Below are positions 47,901-58,138 of a DNA stretch of 64,000 nucleotides, piece by piece. A program made the position numbers and the translations under genes. The notes beneath the pieces were generated by a model. The model was not told the origin of the DNA, ran no database searches, and saw nothing but the letters and a program-made list of their open reading frames with translations. Source of the DNA: Flaccisagitta enflata (Eukaryota; Chaetognatha; Sagittoidea; Aphragmophora); NCBI GenBank assembly GCA_965153355.1, contig OZ231127.1, forward strand, positions 65,720,001 through 65,784,000, read 5' to 3'. Numbering within the stretch: position 1 is the first letter of the stretch; each line of letters begins with the position of its first letter.

Positions 47901-50900
47901 ACACGCTTGAAGACCCTTATATGGTCCTCGACAATATCAAAAATACTCCAAGATACTGGAAACAAGCTCGTGGAGAACTCTTTGCAAAATTGGAGAATCT
48001 TGGTCCGTTCACTTTCTTCTTCACTCTCTCCTGCGCCGACGTTCGTTGGCCAGAAAACTTCACGTCGCTTTTAGAAGGCCATAAGGTTGCATTTGAAAGT
48101 ATCAATGGTGAGGAAAAGTACTACGTCGATGGTGAACCATTGGAAGACTTCTTAAAGGCATATCCATCCAAGCATGAGTTCATCCGCAACAACCTTCTCA
48201 ATGCAACTTTGAACTTCCAGCACAGATTGAAGATGTTCATAAAGCACATTGTGCTGAGTCGTGTATCCCCATTGACCGTGGACCACTTCAACTACAGAAT
48301 TGAGTTTCAGTTCCGTGGTGCCCCTCACGCCCACGGCACTCTGTGGATGGATTGGTTGCGATTCTCCGCCCTTCCAGATCAAGATACTCGAAACATCGTG
48401 GAAGGTCTCAACCTCATCAAGGCGGGAGATATGCTGAATTCTAGGCACACAAAATCTTTAGTTTCTTTTGCGGACCTCTTTGTATCAGTCAGTCTGAAAA
48501 ATCCCGCAACTAAGGAAATTGTCAAAGAGGTCAACATTCACCATCACACGAAGAAAGCCTGTCAGAAATATGGCACAACCTGTCGCTTCAATTTTCCTCG
48601 CTTTCCAATTCATCAAACGACAATTAGCGCGCCATCCCACATCATTTATCCAGATGAGAAGGAAAGAAAGGAAAAGATGTTGAAGCACGCTATTTTTCTC
48701 GAAGCCGTGAAAGATGTCCTTGAAGACGAAGCCAAAATGACGTCAGTATGCCTCTACAATCAAGAAAAGATTCAGGATATTTGCCAAGAGCGTCAACTGA
48801 AGTGGCGATTACAAGCTCTCATCGCTGAAAAAAGTCATGAAAAGAGTATTGACGTTCCGGAAGATGTACAAGAATTTTTGCAAGATGTCGTGGGAGATGA
48901 TGGTCAAGTCCAGATTCAAGAATTGGAAAAGAAAGAAAGCCAACTTGATGACAGAGAGGAGGAGCTAACTTCAATCATCAAGACAAGAATTGAAAAGATG
49001 CTTTCTCTTGTTGATATCACCAATCTAACACCAGACGCTTTACCCATGTTAGAGAGATATGAAGCTGCCTTATCAGTGAACAAGAGAGGATACTCTATCC
49101 ACTACAAAAGAGACGTCGATGAAATCATGGTTAACACCTACAATCCAGAGTGGATTCAAGCGTGGAATGGGAACATGGATTTCCAACTATGTCTGGACTA
49201 TTTCGCCGTGATTACTTACATAAGCGACTACTATTGCAAGGACGACAGCGGCGCCATGAAGATGTTGCAAGAAGCCTTGAAGGAATTCATGCATGAAGAT
49301 CTCAAAACTCAATTGAAGAAAATGGTGTCTGTTTTTCTCACCCACAGACAAATGGGCGAGAGCGAAGCTTATTATCGGATCTTGCCAAATATGCACATGA
49401 AGGAATCAAGTATTACCACCATTTTTGCTGCAACCGGTTTCAATCCCAGTCGCTACTTGGAAAAAGTGGATGAAAAGGAAGTTCACAAATGTGACAAAAT
49501 TGTGGAGGTGGAAGGTCGAACGGGAAAGTACCAGGAGAAACCATCAATCTACGAAAAGTACCTAAGACGGAATTGCACCAAACAACCGCACATCAAGGAC
49601 TTGAGTTACGCGCAATTTGTCAAACGATACCAGTCTGTTGGAAAAATTGACGATGATTTTGATTTCTCTCCCAAAAAAGTAGCGAAGACTTTTGACAAGA
49701 ATGGATCGCCAATCTACAACAATCATATCATCACTAAAAAATATGATGACTTGGATGAAGTTGTGGAGTTACCCAAGTTCATTGAAATCACAGATGTGAA
49801 ACCTGGGGAACATCCATACATGAGATGCCGATCGCTCCAAGTACTGCGATACTGCAAATTCAATCGTGAAAAGAATCCTCACGAGTACCTCTTCTCAGAG
49901 CTGCAGTTATACCATCCTCATTGCAACTGCAAGAACTCAAATTTGGAAAGAGAAAGAGAGGATATGGAAATATGCCAAGCCACATTTTCCAATTCTAACA
50001 TTGAAAAAGTGAAATGCAAAATCATGCCATTTCTCGAGTCAGTGGAGGAAGGACTAGAAAGAGCTCAAGAGCTAATCAACACTATAGGCGACGAAATGGA
50101 TCCACAAAATGAACAAGACAAAGACGAATGCGAAGCGCAGGGCATTGAAGATCATCCCGATTACTCTCATATTGACCCAGACAATCTACCACAACAAGAA
50201 AATGAAGCGAGTAAGGGTCTCTTCAAAACTGTGATCCTCGAAACTGAGAAAGATTTGGTGGATCTAACTCGCAAACTCGATCCGGACCAACAGTCTGTAC
50301 TAAGCATTTGTCTCAAGTATTCTTTCGAAATCCAAGTAAGTAGGAAAAAACCTATGCAGGTGAAACCACCTCTTGTTGTTGTTCAAGGAGGTGCTGGTGC
50401 GGGAAAGAGTCAAGTCATCAGAGTGATTTCTCAATGGTTTGAAAAACAATTGCGTCAAGCGGGTGATGATCCAGATAAACCATATGTCCTAATTACAGCG
50501 TTTACAGGTTGTGCGGCTTCAAATGTGGATGGGATGACACTCCACAGCGCATTCAATTTTGGTTTTGGAAATGAATTCTTGTCTCTAGCAGATAAAACAA
50601 GAGACGAGAAAAGAGAAGCCTTAAAAAACCTCAGAATAGTGATGGTCGACGAATACAGCATGATGAAAGCGGACATGTTATATCAACTTGATCTGCGTCT
50701 TCGAGAATTAAAGCAAAATATGGAGGATCCATTTGGTGGCTGTGCTATTCTGCTATTTGGAGACATTCATCAATTGAAGCCAGTGATGGGCCGGTACATT
50801 TTCCAACAACCACTGTGCGCGGACTACCATTTAGCATTTATGATCGATCCATTATGGCGCAAATTCCAAATTGTCTTCTTGACACACAACCATCGTCAAG

Positions 50901-52381
50901 GGGAGGACAGAGTCTACGCTGATATTCTGAATAGGATGCGGACAGGGGACCACACGGAGCAAGATTGTCGCACTCTTGAAGGCCGAGTCATCAGCGAAAA
51001 AGATCCACTTCTACCCATTGATGCTCTTCATGTTAATTGCACAAATAACGGAGTCAACAAAATAAATAACCAAAGACTTAATGCCATGCAAGGACAACTT
51101 CACTCCTTTATCGCCTCAGTCAGCAGATCTGGCAAGAAGTTGCAGAATCGAGATGGGACCCCTAAAGCTCCAAAGTTGAAAGCCGACGGTTCTATCTTCA
51201 ACACGCCACTTCAATACAAGTTGGACTTGAAAATTGGAGCAAGGGTCATGCTGACCTACAATGTTGACACTTTGGATTCATTGGCAAATGGCGCTCTTGG
51301 TGAAGTTATTGGATTGGAAACATCAAGCAACAAAACCGTGAAGTCTATATTAGTTCAATTTGAAAACGTCAAAGTTGGCCAAGAAAGAAGAAAGCAAAAT
51401 TCAAGATCTCTTCAAGAGAAATTTCCCAACATTCCAGTGACGCCTATCACAAAAATTGAATGCCGATTCCATTTGTCCAAAAATCCAACATCACAAAATG
51501 ATTTCATGCTGGCGACACAGTTTCCTCTGAAGGTGGCATTTGCCAGCACCGCCCACAAGATTCAAGGCTCGACAATCAAAGCTCCAAAGCAATTGATCGC
51601 CGACTTGAAATCTGTAAGGGAGGCTGCCCAAGGCTATGTCATTCTGAGCAGAGTCCAGAAACTTGACCAACTCTTCATCCTCAATGAATTTCCAAAGGAC
51701 AAAATCTATCCCTCGCCTATGGCCATGGAAGAACTCCAGAGACTGCAGGAACAAGCTGAAAACACGGATGTTTCAAATAAACAAGAATTCCTCATTTCCT
51801 CCATGAACATACGATCACTGATGAAACATCACCAAGACATTGAAAATGATGCACAAGTTCGATCAAGCGTCATTGCATTACAAGAAACGTGGTGCGACGG
51901 AAGCCATACAAATGATAATTTCCCGCTGCATGGCTACAACTTGCAAGTGGTCAGCCAAGGACATGGAAAAGGAGTCGCCATCTACTTCAAAACAGGATTT
52001 GTTGTCGCTGGCATTTTTAACAAAGAACTTTATCAAATGGTAAAGGTGGCCTGCAATGAATTTGACGTCATCAACATCTATCGATCAAAGAATGCAAATA
52101 AAGCGGAATTTCTCAAAGATCTGGGGTCTCTCGCAAGAGGGACAAAGGCCTGTTACATCGTCGGTGACTTTAATGTTGACTTTACCTATGAACCAAAAGA
52201 CATCATCATCCGAACAATTCTCTCGAATGGATTTACGCAAATTGTTACAACTCCGACCCATTTACAGGGTGGACTCATTGATCATGTCTATTGCAAAAAT
52301 GTTAACTTTGAACCTCAAGTGCGTTTGAATTATTGTTATTACTCTGATCATGCTTTGATTTCCGTTACAAAACCCATTTGA
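44999..52381 (+). CDS. Helentron Rep/helicase polyprotein with USP and endonuclease domains
   Basis: A single 2,460-residue frame without introns; I start at ATG 44999 because the frame further upstream has no ATG. The N terminus (~1-300) is a ubiquitin-specific protease-like domain: Cys21 in NMCSLNSVLQLL, a QLDTIELFGYLL box, CxxC pairs, and His252 in GHNRAY. A CxxC zinc finger at ~374 and a charged coiled coil with three ~30-residue repeats (~415-520) follow. Next come a DUF6570-like region with CxxC pairs (~540-740) and the Helitron Rep domain (~930-1420). Rep has His1110/His1112 in RGAPHAHGTLW and tyrosines 1407 and 1411/1412 in TYISDYYCKD. A PIF1-like helicase follows, with Walker A GGAGAGKS at 1797-1804 and D1884-E1885. 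The last ~200 residues are an endonuclease/exonuclease/phosphatase domain (E2296 in LQETW, D2390 in GDFN, D2450-H2451 in SDH). Rep should nick and join element ends; the protease may act on host ubiquitin. All key residues I looked for are present. Confidence 0.97.
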   Translation: MSLQVFPSLLLRNGGEDRNMCSLNSVLQLLRHTPEFLAELHLQRNSSPLLQTLNNILTCCGSDIPKSAWKLRKELAEATARPELNSGHQLDTIELFGYLLNFCPNDVFCIQTSFEYRFQVNGRASPCPICNSFPNAVPGSDTLLRLALPKSWPKTSPALTLQTLLDKHFQIQAQGEERTCISCTTKLPYFEKLRISTFPEYIIIQMLRMGYNNGKTVKNSIPVLMPDTVVVDKIKYEVKGTITHQGTAEAGHNRAYLKEGSTWYVCEDARHSSQRRPIDNKFEQNYCVLLKKSSIGTQHQTVSTAPSSDSVTLTYSNVLNLGKKLPERRTSSMEDIHLSSPPMTLNQGLKRAKSSSSFSSTTSSNEKQQPKEVCKGCGNPSANPARLFTHLTKNESCQKLGSYDMEKLKKELDTEKRRKTQERVKKHRKKEMEEDIDVHRSKMANQKRSTRKKEMEEDHEAYLAKLAETQRNTRKKAMEKDNELYHSKEAELQRTTQQRAKEADPINHKLKQKSRKQAYRLSIIDSAYKRRQIFLASIRNGRIYFCICCHRRLHENQVIELQDNWQEQQEKQCPGSISKFIGPIPERKFYVPCLKSKEPQLLTSDFVCHTCKKYLDNNKMAPMSNQNKLEFVNIDDHPELKLSELEQQLVARNLIFQKIVLLPKTRMNAMKDKTVSVPIEPSDVMETLTMLPRTPTDARLAVVQLKRRLNYPGIHNQQLINIRNVMQALHTFIEMGNPHYKGIVEDVDFKERCMETDPEGFKILFPDGETSSNSSNCDISTSQPTVCPLIVNSSPEINSQPACQDEALDSKKSEQELDAEDEEKQYKTHDPVGKSQFNYNRSTCFGNNHPEIFVEENVEENTEEPTRVAPGEGKIPQSILYEEDLEVKSFPCLFPDGKNGKDEKRDVSLSEQNYWVQRILNIDDRCGNCPPYVFMAAAHTEMKQMTRNINLSFQRGLERVRPDGSSVYTLEDPYMVLDNIKNTPRYWKQARGELFAKLENLGPFTFFFTLSCADVRWPENFTSLLEGHKVAFESINGEEKYYVDGEPLEDFLKAYPSKHEFIRNNLLNATLNFQHRLKMFIKHIVLSRVSPLTVDHFNYRIEFQFRGAPHAHGTLWMDWLRFSALPDQDTRNIVEGLNLIKAGDMLNSRHTKSLVSFADLFVSVSLKNPATKEIVKEVNIHHHTKKACQKYGTTCRFNFPRFPIHQTTISAPSHIIYPDEKERKEKMLKHAIFLEAVKDVLEDEAKMTSVCLYNQEKIQDICQERQLKWRLQALIAEKSHEKSIDVPEDVQEFLQDVVGDDGQVQIQELEKKESQLDDREEELTSIIKTRIEKMLSLVDITNLTPDALPMLERYEAALSVNKRGYSIHYKRDVDEIMVNTYNPEWIQAWNGNMDFQLCLDYFAVITYISDYYCKDDSGAMKMLQEALKEFMHEDLKTQLKKMVSVFLTHRQMGESEAYYRILPNMHMKESSITTIFAATGFNPSRYLEKVDEKEVHKCDKIVEVEGRTGKYQEKPSIYEKYLRRNCTKQPHIKDLSYAQFVKRYQSVGKIDDDFDFSPKKVAKTFDKNGSPIYNNHIITKKYDDLDEVVELPKFIEITDVKPGEHPYMRCRSLQVLRYCKFNREKNPHEYLFSELQLYHPHCNCKNSNLEREREDMEICQATFSNSNIEKVKCKIMPFLESVEEGLERAQELINTIGDEMDPQNEQDKDECEAQGIEDHPDYSHIDPDNLPQQENEASKGLFKTVILETEKDLVDLTRKLDPDQQSVLSICLKYSFEIQVSRKKPMQVKPPLVVVQGGAGAGKSQVIRVISQWFEKQLRQAGDDPDKPYVLITAFTGCAASNVDGMTLHSAFNFGFGNEFLSLADKTRDEKREALKNLRIVMVDEYSMMKADMLYQLDLRLRELKQNMEDPFGGCAILLFGDIHQLKPVMGRYIFQQPLCADYHLAFMIDPLWRKFQIVFLTHNHRQGEDRVYADILNRMRTGDHTEQDCRTLEGRVISEKDPLLPIDALHVNCTNNGVNKINNQRLNAMQGQLHSFIASVSRSGKKLQNRDGTPKAPKLKADGSIFNTPLQYKLDLKIGARVMLTYNVDTLDSLANGALGEVIGLETSSNKTVKSILVQFENVKVGQERRKQNSRSLQEKFPNIPVTPITKIECRFHLSKNPTSQNDFMLATQFPLKVAFASTAHKIQGSTIKAPKQLIADLKSVREAAQGYVILSRVQKLDQLFILNEFPKDKIYPSPMAMEELQRLQEQAENTDVSNKQEFLISSMNIRSLMKHHQDIENDAQVRSSVIALQETWCDGSHTNDNFPLHGYNLQVVSQGHGKGVAIYFKTGFVVAGIFNKELYQMVKVACNEFDVINIYRSKNANKAEFLKDLGSLARGTKACYIVGDFNVDFTYEPKDIIIRTILSNGFTQIVTTPTHLQGGLIDHVYCKNVNFEPQVRLNYCYYSDHALISVTKPI

Positions 52382-52449
52382 TTTGAACATTGTATATTTT
52401 TCTGTTACAAAAAAAAGATAATAGATAATTTGATTCATAAGAGGGTGGA

Positions 52450-52516
52450 GGAAATATAAATGGTACAAACAAATACTACTATTATGATGCATATTTGTTT
52501 GTAACATTTATATTCC
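52450..52516. other. Stem-loop 70 bp after the Helentron stop codon
   Basis: GGAAATATAAATGGTACAAA with CAAATA pairs with its inverse around a 16-base loop, with one mismatch and one bulge. It could stabilise or terminate the mRNA. It is not the element end. Confidence 0.65.
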
Positions 52517-52659
52517 CGTGCACTATCAGTTGAGTTAAGAATTTCTTTTTCTATTCCAACCACTTTAATTGCACAAAGATCAAAATAGCTATTTTAATGC
52601 CTCTCAACTGACTGTGCATGTGGGTGGTATGAATCAAATTATTTTTTTTATCAAAATTG

Positions 52660-53012
52660 ATATGCCTCCTATGTCTCTCATGTCTCTAATGTCTCTCATG
52701 TCTCTTCATGTTTCTTCATGTCTCTTAATGCCTCCTCAAGTCTTTCATGTCTCCTCTAGTTTCCTCATGTCTCCCCATGTCCCTTCATGTCTCTTCATGG
52801 GGAGGTGTGGGGGTGGGGAGGCGTGGGGGGGGGGGGTGGGGGGCGTGGGGAGGGGTGGGGAGGCGTGGGGAGGGGTGGGGAGGCGTGGGGGAGGGGTGGG
52901 GAGGCGTGGGGAGGGCTGGGGAGGGTGTGGGGGAGGTTGAGGCGTTGGGGAGGGGTGGGGAGGCGTGGGGAGGTGGAGGCGTGAGGGGAGGGGTGGAGAG
53001 GCGTGGGGGGGG
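52660..53012. repeat. TCATGTCTC array and G-rich minisatellite
   Basis: About 130 bp of TCTCATGTCTC/TCTTCATGTCTC units pass directly into ~215 bp of GGGGAGGCGTGGGGAGGGGT units. The G-rich strand is the plus strand and has dozens of G3-G4 runs, so it is quadruplex-prone. It lies ~150 bp inside the AACAAGG end of the Helentron. Confidence 0.93.
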
Positions 53013-53119
53013 AGAGAGGAATCAGTTTATATTTTTCTCTTTATCTCTGAATCTTTACATTATCATTTTATTATATCTTATTATCTTTATATCTTAATAA
53101 TTTGTATGATAATATCTTA

Positions 53120-53162
53120 CGTCTCAAGAGGACGCATCTATTGGACATCTCTTGGCCTTGTT
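53120..53162 (-). promoter_or_regulatory. AACAAGG terminus of the Helentron
   Basis: The minus strand reads AACAAGGCCAAGAGATGTCC, then AATAGATGCGTCCTC. The full-length short element at 41263 has AACAAGGTCAAG...CCAATAAGGTGCGAC at the same spacing. GATGCGTCCTC is the complement of the GAGGACGCATC arm of the far hairpin. Confidence 0.7.
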
Positions 53163-56156
53163 CAAAATATTATGAGAGCAGTGATTATCATATGTGGCTA
53201 AGGGCATAACATTTGAAAATCATATTCATGAATTAATTAGTGCCAGTGTTTGTGTGTGTGTTTATTTTTTACCTGTGTATTTTTGAAAGTTGAATGATAT
53301 ATACTCTGTTTTGGTTGTACTGTATTTGATAAAGTAAAAAAAAAGAGCAGATGAACAGATGGAAGATAGAGACAATGCAATGATGTCATTCCATGCAAAT
53401 TCTAGATTTACATGGTTTGTGAATAATAGTTACTTCTTTTTTTTAAATCCTGTAGTTGATACTCTTTCTAGAAGAGGAGGATAAATTGGTGTGCTTGTTG
53501 CTTTCTTTTGATTACTTGCCTGATATTATATTTAGATCTCTAATTTACTTTTTTAACCAATGTTTTAAAAAAAAAAAAAAAAGAGTAGCCTAAAAGAAAG
53601 CTGGTGTCACAACATTCCATGATTTGATTATTATCACTGAACTGCTATGTGACAGTGACACAATTGAAAAAAAGAAGAAAGTGTTGCTGACCACCTGTTA
53701 AATTAAGAGGTTGATGAGTATTTATTGCATGGAACAATGAAATAAGGGAAAGAAGGTTATGTTTCAGATAATTGGTGATCAACAGGAGAGGAAAAAAAGA
53801 GTCGCAGACACATCACCACTAGAGATGTGGATTGGCTTACCCCCTGCCAACTGATGAATGAGTGTGATATTTCTGGAGGACTAAAAAGATAAAAGATAAA
53901 AAGATAGGAAACCCCATGAGTCTCATGACTGAAAGTGAAAAAGGTCAACTCAGAATTCTCACTTACCCAATAGGCCTATGCTGAGTGTATATTTGCATAA
54001 GGCCTCATGGGTAAGTGATTATGATTGTTACTAAAACGGTGTTCATAATAGATGCTTTCTTCTTCATTCCCTTTCTCCTTTGCCACCTTTCTTCTTTGCC
54101 CTTTTCTTTTTTGCCCCCTTTCTTCTTTGCCCCCTTTCTTTGCCCATGCATTTTGGAGCTGAAGGCCTCAGGTTCTACCCGTTTCTAAAGGATAAAAAGA
54201 AATGAAGGAGGAGAAAAAAAGATGATGGAAGTTTTTTTGTCTATATTGGTGCAATGTGTGCTGTGCCAAATGGTTGTGCCCTTTTGTTGTGAGCATGAAT
54301 GACACCTTTTTGTTCATATTCCATTAGATGTAGTTCCTAGTTGCTGATAAGCAAAACTGAAAGGTTAGAGGTAAAGGGGAACTGCCTCTGAAACATTTAT
54401 GGAAACAGCATAAAGTAGTTGCTTTTTCATTCATTTATGATGAGTTGGTGATCAACGTAATTTTTCCTTATATTTTAGTTGTGGACAGACAACTAAAAAC
54501 CATTTTTGGTTAGTCTGTTGATTGGTTGTAGTTCTATTTTTAGGTTCTCTCCTGCATACTCATTTGTGACTTTGGTTGGTTGGTTGATTGGTTATAGTTC
54601 TATTTTTAAGGTTCTCTGTCCTACTCACCCATTTGTGACTTATGTTGCAGTGTATCCAACCTTTGATATCTAGTGTATTTTTGAAATGAAAAAGAAACAA
54701 ACACGGGGCCAACAAAAAAAATAGGAAAAGAAAAAATGGACCAGAGTTAACTTAAAATTCTTTGATGTTTGGATCTAGGTATCAGTTTCTGCTAAATCAT
54801 AAGCCAATGGTTTGCGGAATAATTGTGTAAAGCTGTTTAGTAAAATTTTTGCTGGTGTTAGATGAGATCAGTAAAAAAATAGGGCAATGAAAGTGGAGGG
54901 AGTTATATCTTTCCTAACTATTTCTAGTTGTTTGTGGTGTCTCAACTTTTTCATTAATTTCTTAGTTAACTGTAATTTAATTTTCTTTTCTTCTTTTTCC
55001 TTTTACTTCAAGAAATGGGAGAATTGACTTTTTTGAGATAACCTATTAACTTTGCTGGATTTTTAATTGTGCATCATTTGTTTCCTATTGAATGTATATT
55101 TCTCTAGTTTTGCTTTCATTGCCAACCTGTTTGTGCAAAAAAAGTAAGTACAAAAGAGAAAGCTGCTTTTAAGATATGATCATGCTGATTTTTTTTTTTG
55201 GCTTGTTTTCTTCTATGTAGGAACATATAAGATATGTTTGATTTTTTTTTCCTGTTCTTGTATTATAGAACAAGAATAAAAAAAGAAAGACAGCAAAAGA
55301 AAAAACAAAGGAAAAAATGAATAAAGCCTGATACACAACCACTCAAGTCTTGTGTGAGTGGGCGGGGGCTGTATTGAGGTCACTAGATATTTGTGCAGGA
55401 GCATGGGGCAAAAAAAGAAAAGTTCTGTAGCACCTGACCTAAGATACCAAGAAAGAGTTGAGAGTTTGGATAACCATTAGAAAAGTGGATGGTGCTCGGA
55501 GCTTTGAAGTGATTTTGCGCAACTGCAATATGAGTTTTTGTGAAGAGAGATAAAGAAGGAGAATGAGAGAGAGAGAAAGAGATAAAAAAAGAGAGATAAA
55601 GAGAGAGAGAGAGAGAAAGAGATAAAGAAAGAGAGATAAAGAGAGAGAGAGACAGAGAGAGAAAGAGAAATGTAGAAGAATACTATTGTTTTCTTTGCTT
55701 GTAGTGAAGAACGAGAATTGGCAAATGTAAATCATAGGTGTATAATACAGAAAAGAATATGCCATCAGAGAAATCAAGTGGTTAATTAGGAATCAACCTC
55801 AATGGCTCACCAGAAACAAGCCTGTGGATGTTCCCTATCAGTTGTGGATGGGTGGGTATAAGTGGAAAACCTTGATAAACATCTTAATGACTTAGCTGAC
55901 TGGAAAGAGTCAGCCTACAAAGTAAAAGTGGCTATCGATATGATAAAGAGGAAGGACCAATTCAATCTAGCTCAGATGCTGCTACAAGCTTAAAAGATGG
56001 TAACATGCAATTTAGAATCTTGGTTATTTGACAAAGTGGCCAGAATGTGGGTTATTTGACAAGGTGTCTATTCGATAAATCCTCTTATTCACTTATTTGA
56101 TTGTTTGATTTTGTTTCAAAAAAATGTATCTAAAAACTAAGCTGTTCAAAAAATGG

Positions 56157-56221
<65 letters not shown>

Positions 56222-56359
56222 GGTAAAGAGTGAGGGACAGATGTAGAGACTTAGGGACAGAGTTGGAGAGTGAGGGACAGAGAGAGATAGAAAGAGAGAA
56301 AGAGATAAAGAGAGCGAAAACACTCATGATGAAAAAGTGGGGGGGAAACTCATCAAGCC
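53163..56359. other. AT-rich, CpG-poor decayed repeats
   Basis: No gene is visible. Faint short-element remnants lie at about 54478-54665 (GGTTGGTTGGTTGATTGGTT) and 55325-55435 (GTGTGAGTGGGCGGGGGCTG). GA-rich tracts lie at about 55566-55670 and 56160-56219. Blocks near 53800 and 54900 resemble sequence at 43050 and 43850 on the other side of the Helentron. Confidence 0.55.
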
Positions 56360-56364
56360 TTAGA

Positions 56365-56450
56365 TGACAGCTCGGAGTCCCAAAATGTTCTGCATCATGA
56401 CTGAACCAAAATGGGAATGGGGCTCCGAGCTGATTTCCACTCCCAACTTA
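56365..56450. repeat. GACAGCTCGGAG repeat copy
   Basis: CAGCTCGGAGTCCCA and TGGGGCTCCGAGCTG form a 15-bp stem around ~45 bases that match the copies at 40142-40370 (CATCATGACTGAACCAAA). Confidence 0.7.
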
Positions 56451-56503
56451 TGATGAAAAATACTCTTGATAGATGGAACAAAAGCTAAATTTTCACATGC
56501 ATA

Positions 56504-56914
56504 CCACGCGTATCAAAAAAAAAAGACGCACTTTTAAATGGCTCATTTAGGCACAAATATTCAAGATAATTAATTAAAATCTTAGACCATTTTAAAGCCC
56601 TTTGAAAATACTTTCATTTGGCGCCAATCTGGCATTTCTATCTTTTTTCGTTTAGAAATGGCATTAGTTTGAATAAAAATGTTGCCTGTTTCAGTTTCGC
56701 AATCCCTATGTAAAATGTGCATTTTAGCAAAATAGTGCTTCTCTTTGCAGAGCTCTAGCTCCTAAACCGTTTGAGATACAGACCTGGGGTTGGTCTAGAA
56801 TGAAAGATTTTTTGAAAATCTTTAAAAATGACTTAACTGAAAATAGTTAAAATTATTTTTTTGATCTGTTTTATTCATAAATAAAAGGGTGCGTCTTTTT
56901 TTTGATACGCGTGG
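56504..56914. mobile_element. TA-flanked MITE
   Basis: CCACGCGTATCAAAAAAAA with AGACGCAC is mirrored by GTGCGTC with TTTTTTTTGATACGCGTGG, and TA lies outside both ends. The interior contains CTCCTAAACCGTTTGAGATA and GAATGAAAGATTTTTTGAAA. This is the same core as in the elements at 8.2-11.2 kb. Confidence 0.88.
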
Positions 56915-56968
56915 TAACAATTGTGGACAGAAAAGATTTAACCAGTTAACCATACAAAAAGTTTGGGG

Positions 56969-57013
56969 GAGAGAGAGACAGACAGAGAGAGAGAGAGAGA
57001 GAGAGACAGAGAA

Positions 57014-57060
<47 letters not shown>

Positions 57061-57106
57061 GACAGAGAGAAAGACAGAGAGAGAGACAGAGAGACAGAGA
57101 GAGACA

Positions 57107-57166
<60 letters not shown>

Positions 57167-57289
57167 AAGAGAGGCAGAGAGAGAAAGACAGAGAAAGACA
57201 GAGAGAGAAAGACAGAGAGAGAAAGACAGAGAGAGACTGAGAGAGAGAGAGAGAGAGAGACAGAGAGAGAGAGACAGAGAGAGAGAGAA
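56969..57289. repeat. (GA)n and (GACA) microsatellite
   Basis: About 320 bases of GA with frequent GACA and GAAA variants start 55 bp after the preceding MITE. All frames through it are repeat artefacts. Confidence 0.95.
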
Positions 57290-57299
57290 TGTATTTGCT

Positions 57300-58043
57300 C
57301 ACTATTTTTTTTCAGTTTTGGTTTAGTTATGTAATGAAAATAAAAAATAAAATTGAATAAGAAATACTTTTGTTTAGGGCTTGGTAAAATTAGAGTATAA
57401 AACTGGATAAAACTCAACTTCCTAATATATTCTATTAAAAGGTCAAATAATGCTCAGTTGAAATGGGAAAAGTTTATTTTTAGGGAATAGGTATCTCTTT
57501 ACGTAAAACTGGTTAAAAAATTTACAGTTTTTGTTAAAGGTTTAATATAAAATGTTCATTATTCAGTTAAAAGTCTAACAAAGCAAAAGGTGAAAGATTG
57601 TTTTTATTTTCTTTTTGTAAGTGTCAAATATACCTCAACCTAAATTTAGACTGGTTTATTTACTTTTTTTGTAATTGTTTTACTATCTTAAAGAATAACA
57701 AAAATTGATAAAAATCTAATCAATCTAAGAGGGTAGCTTTGAATTTTTTTTCTCAAAAAGTTTCATACAAACAAAAAACCTTGATTAAGTATTGTTTCTC
57801 AACATATTAGGCTACAGATTGGTCCTATTTTCAAAAATTATACAAGGGATTGTGTGCTTTTTTCAGGATGACTTGTATGACTAAAAAGTGTAGTTAAAAA
57901 GTGAATATTTAGGATATATAAAAACAAAAATTAAAAAAGAAATTGTTGAGAGAAGGAACCCATATGATGGTAAAGAAAAAGGAAGACACAAGAAAAATAG
58001 AGGAAAGAAATAAAATGATGATAGACTTTTTGCTAGAGGCAAT

Positions 58044-58138
<95 letters not shown>

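Larger units (their letters stand above)
44134..53162. mobile_element. ~9-kb Helentron-type Helitron
   Basis: The left edge reads TTAGATGCGTCCTCGCATCT followed by CTATAA. On the minus strand this is the 3' hairpin plus CTAA of the short-element family. The right edge reads GAGGACGCATCTATTGGACA, then TCTCTTGGCCTTGTT. On the minus strand this is AACAAGGCCAAG and the matching GATGCGTCC motif. The two ends share a GATGCG stem, different from other subfamilies, so they appear to belong to one element. The single long gene lies between them on the plus strand, so the hairpin end is upstream of the gene. Exact end bases are uncertain by a few nucleotides. Confidence 0.75.
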
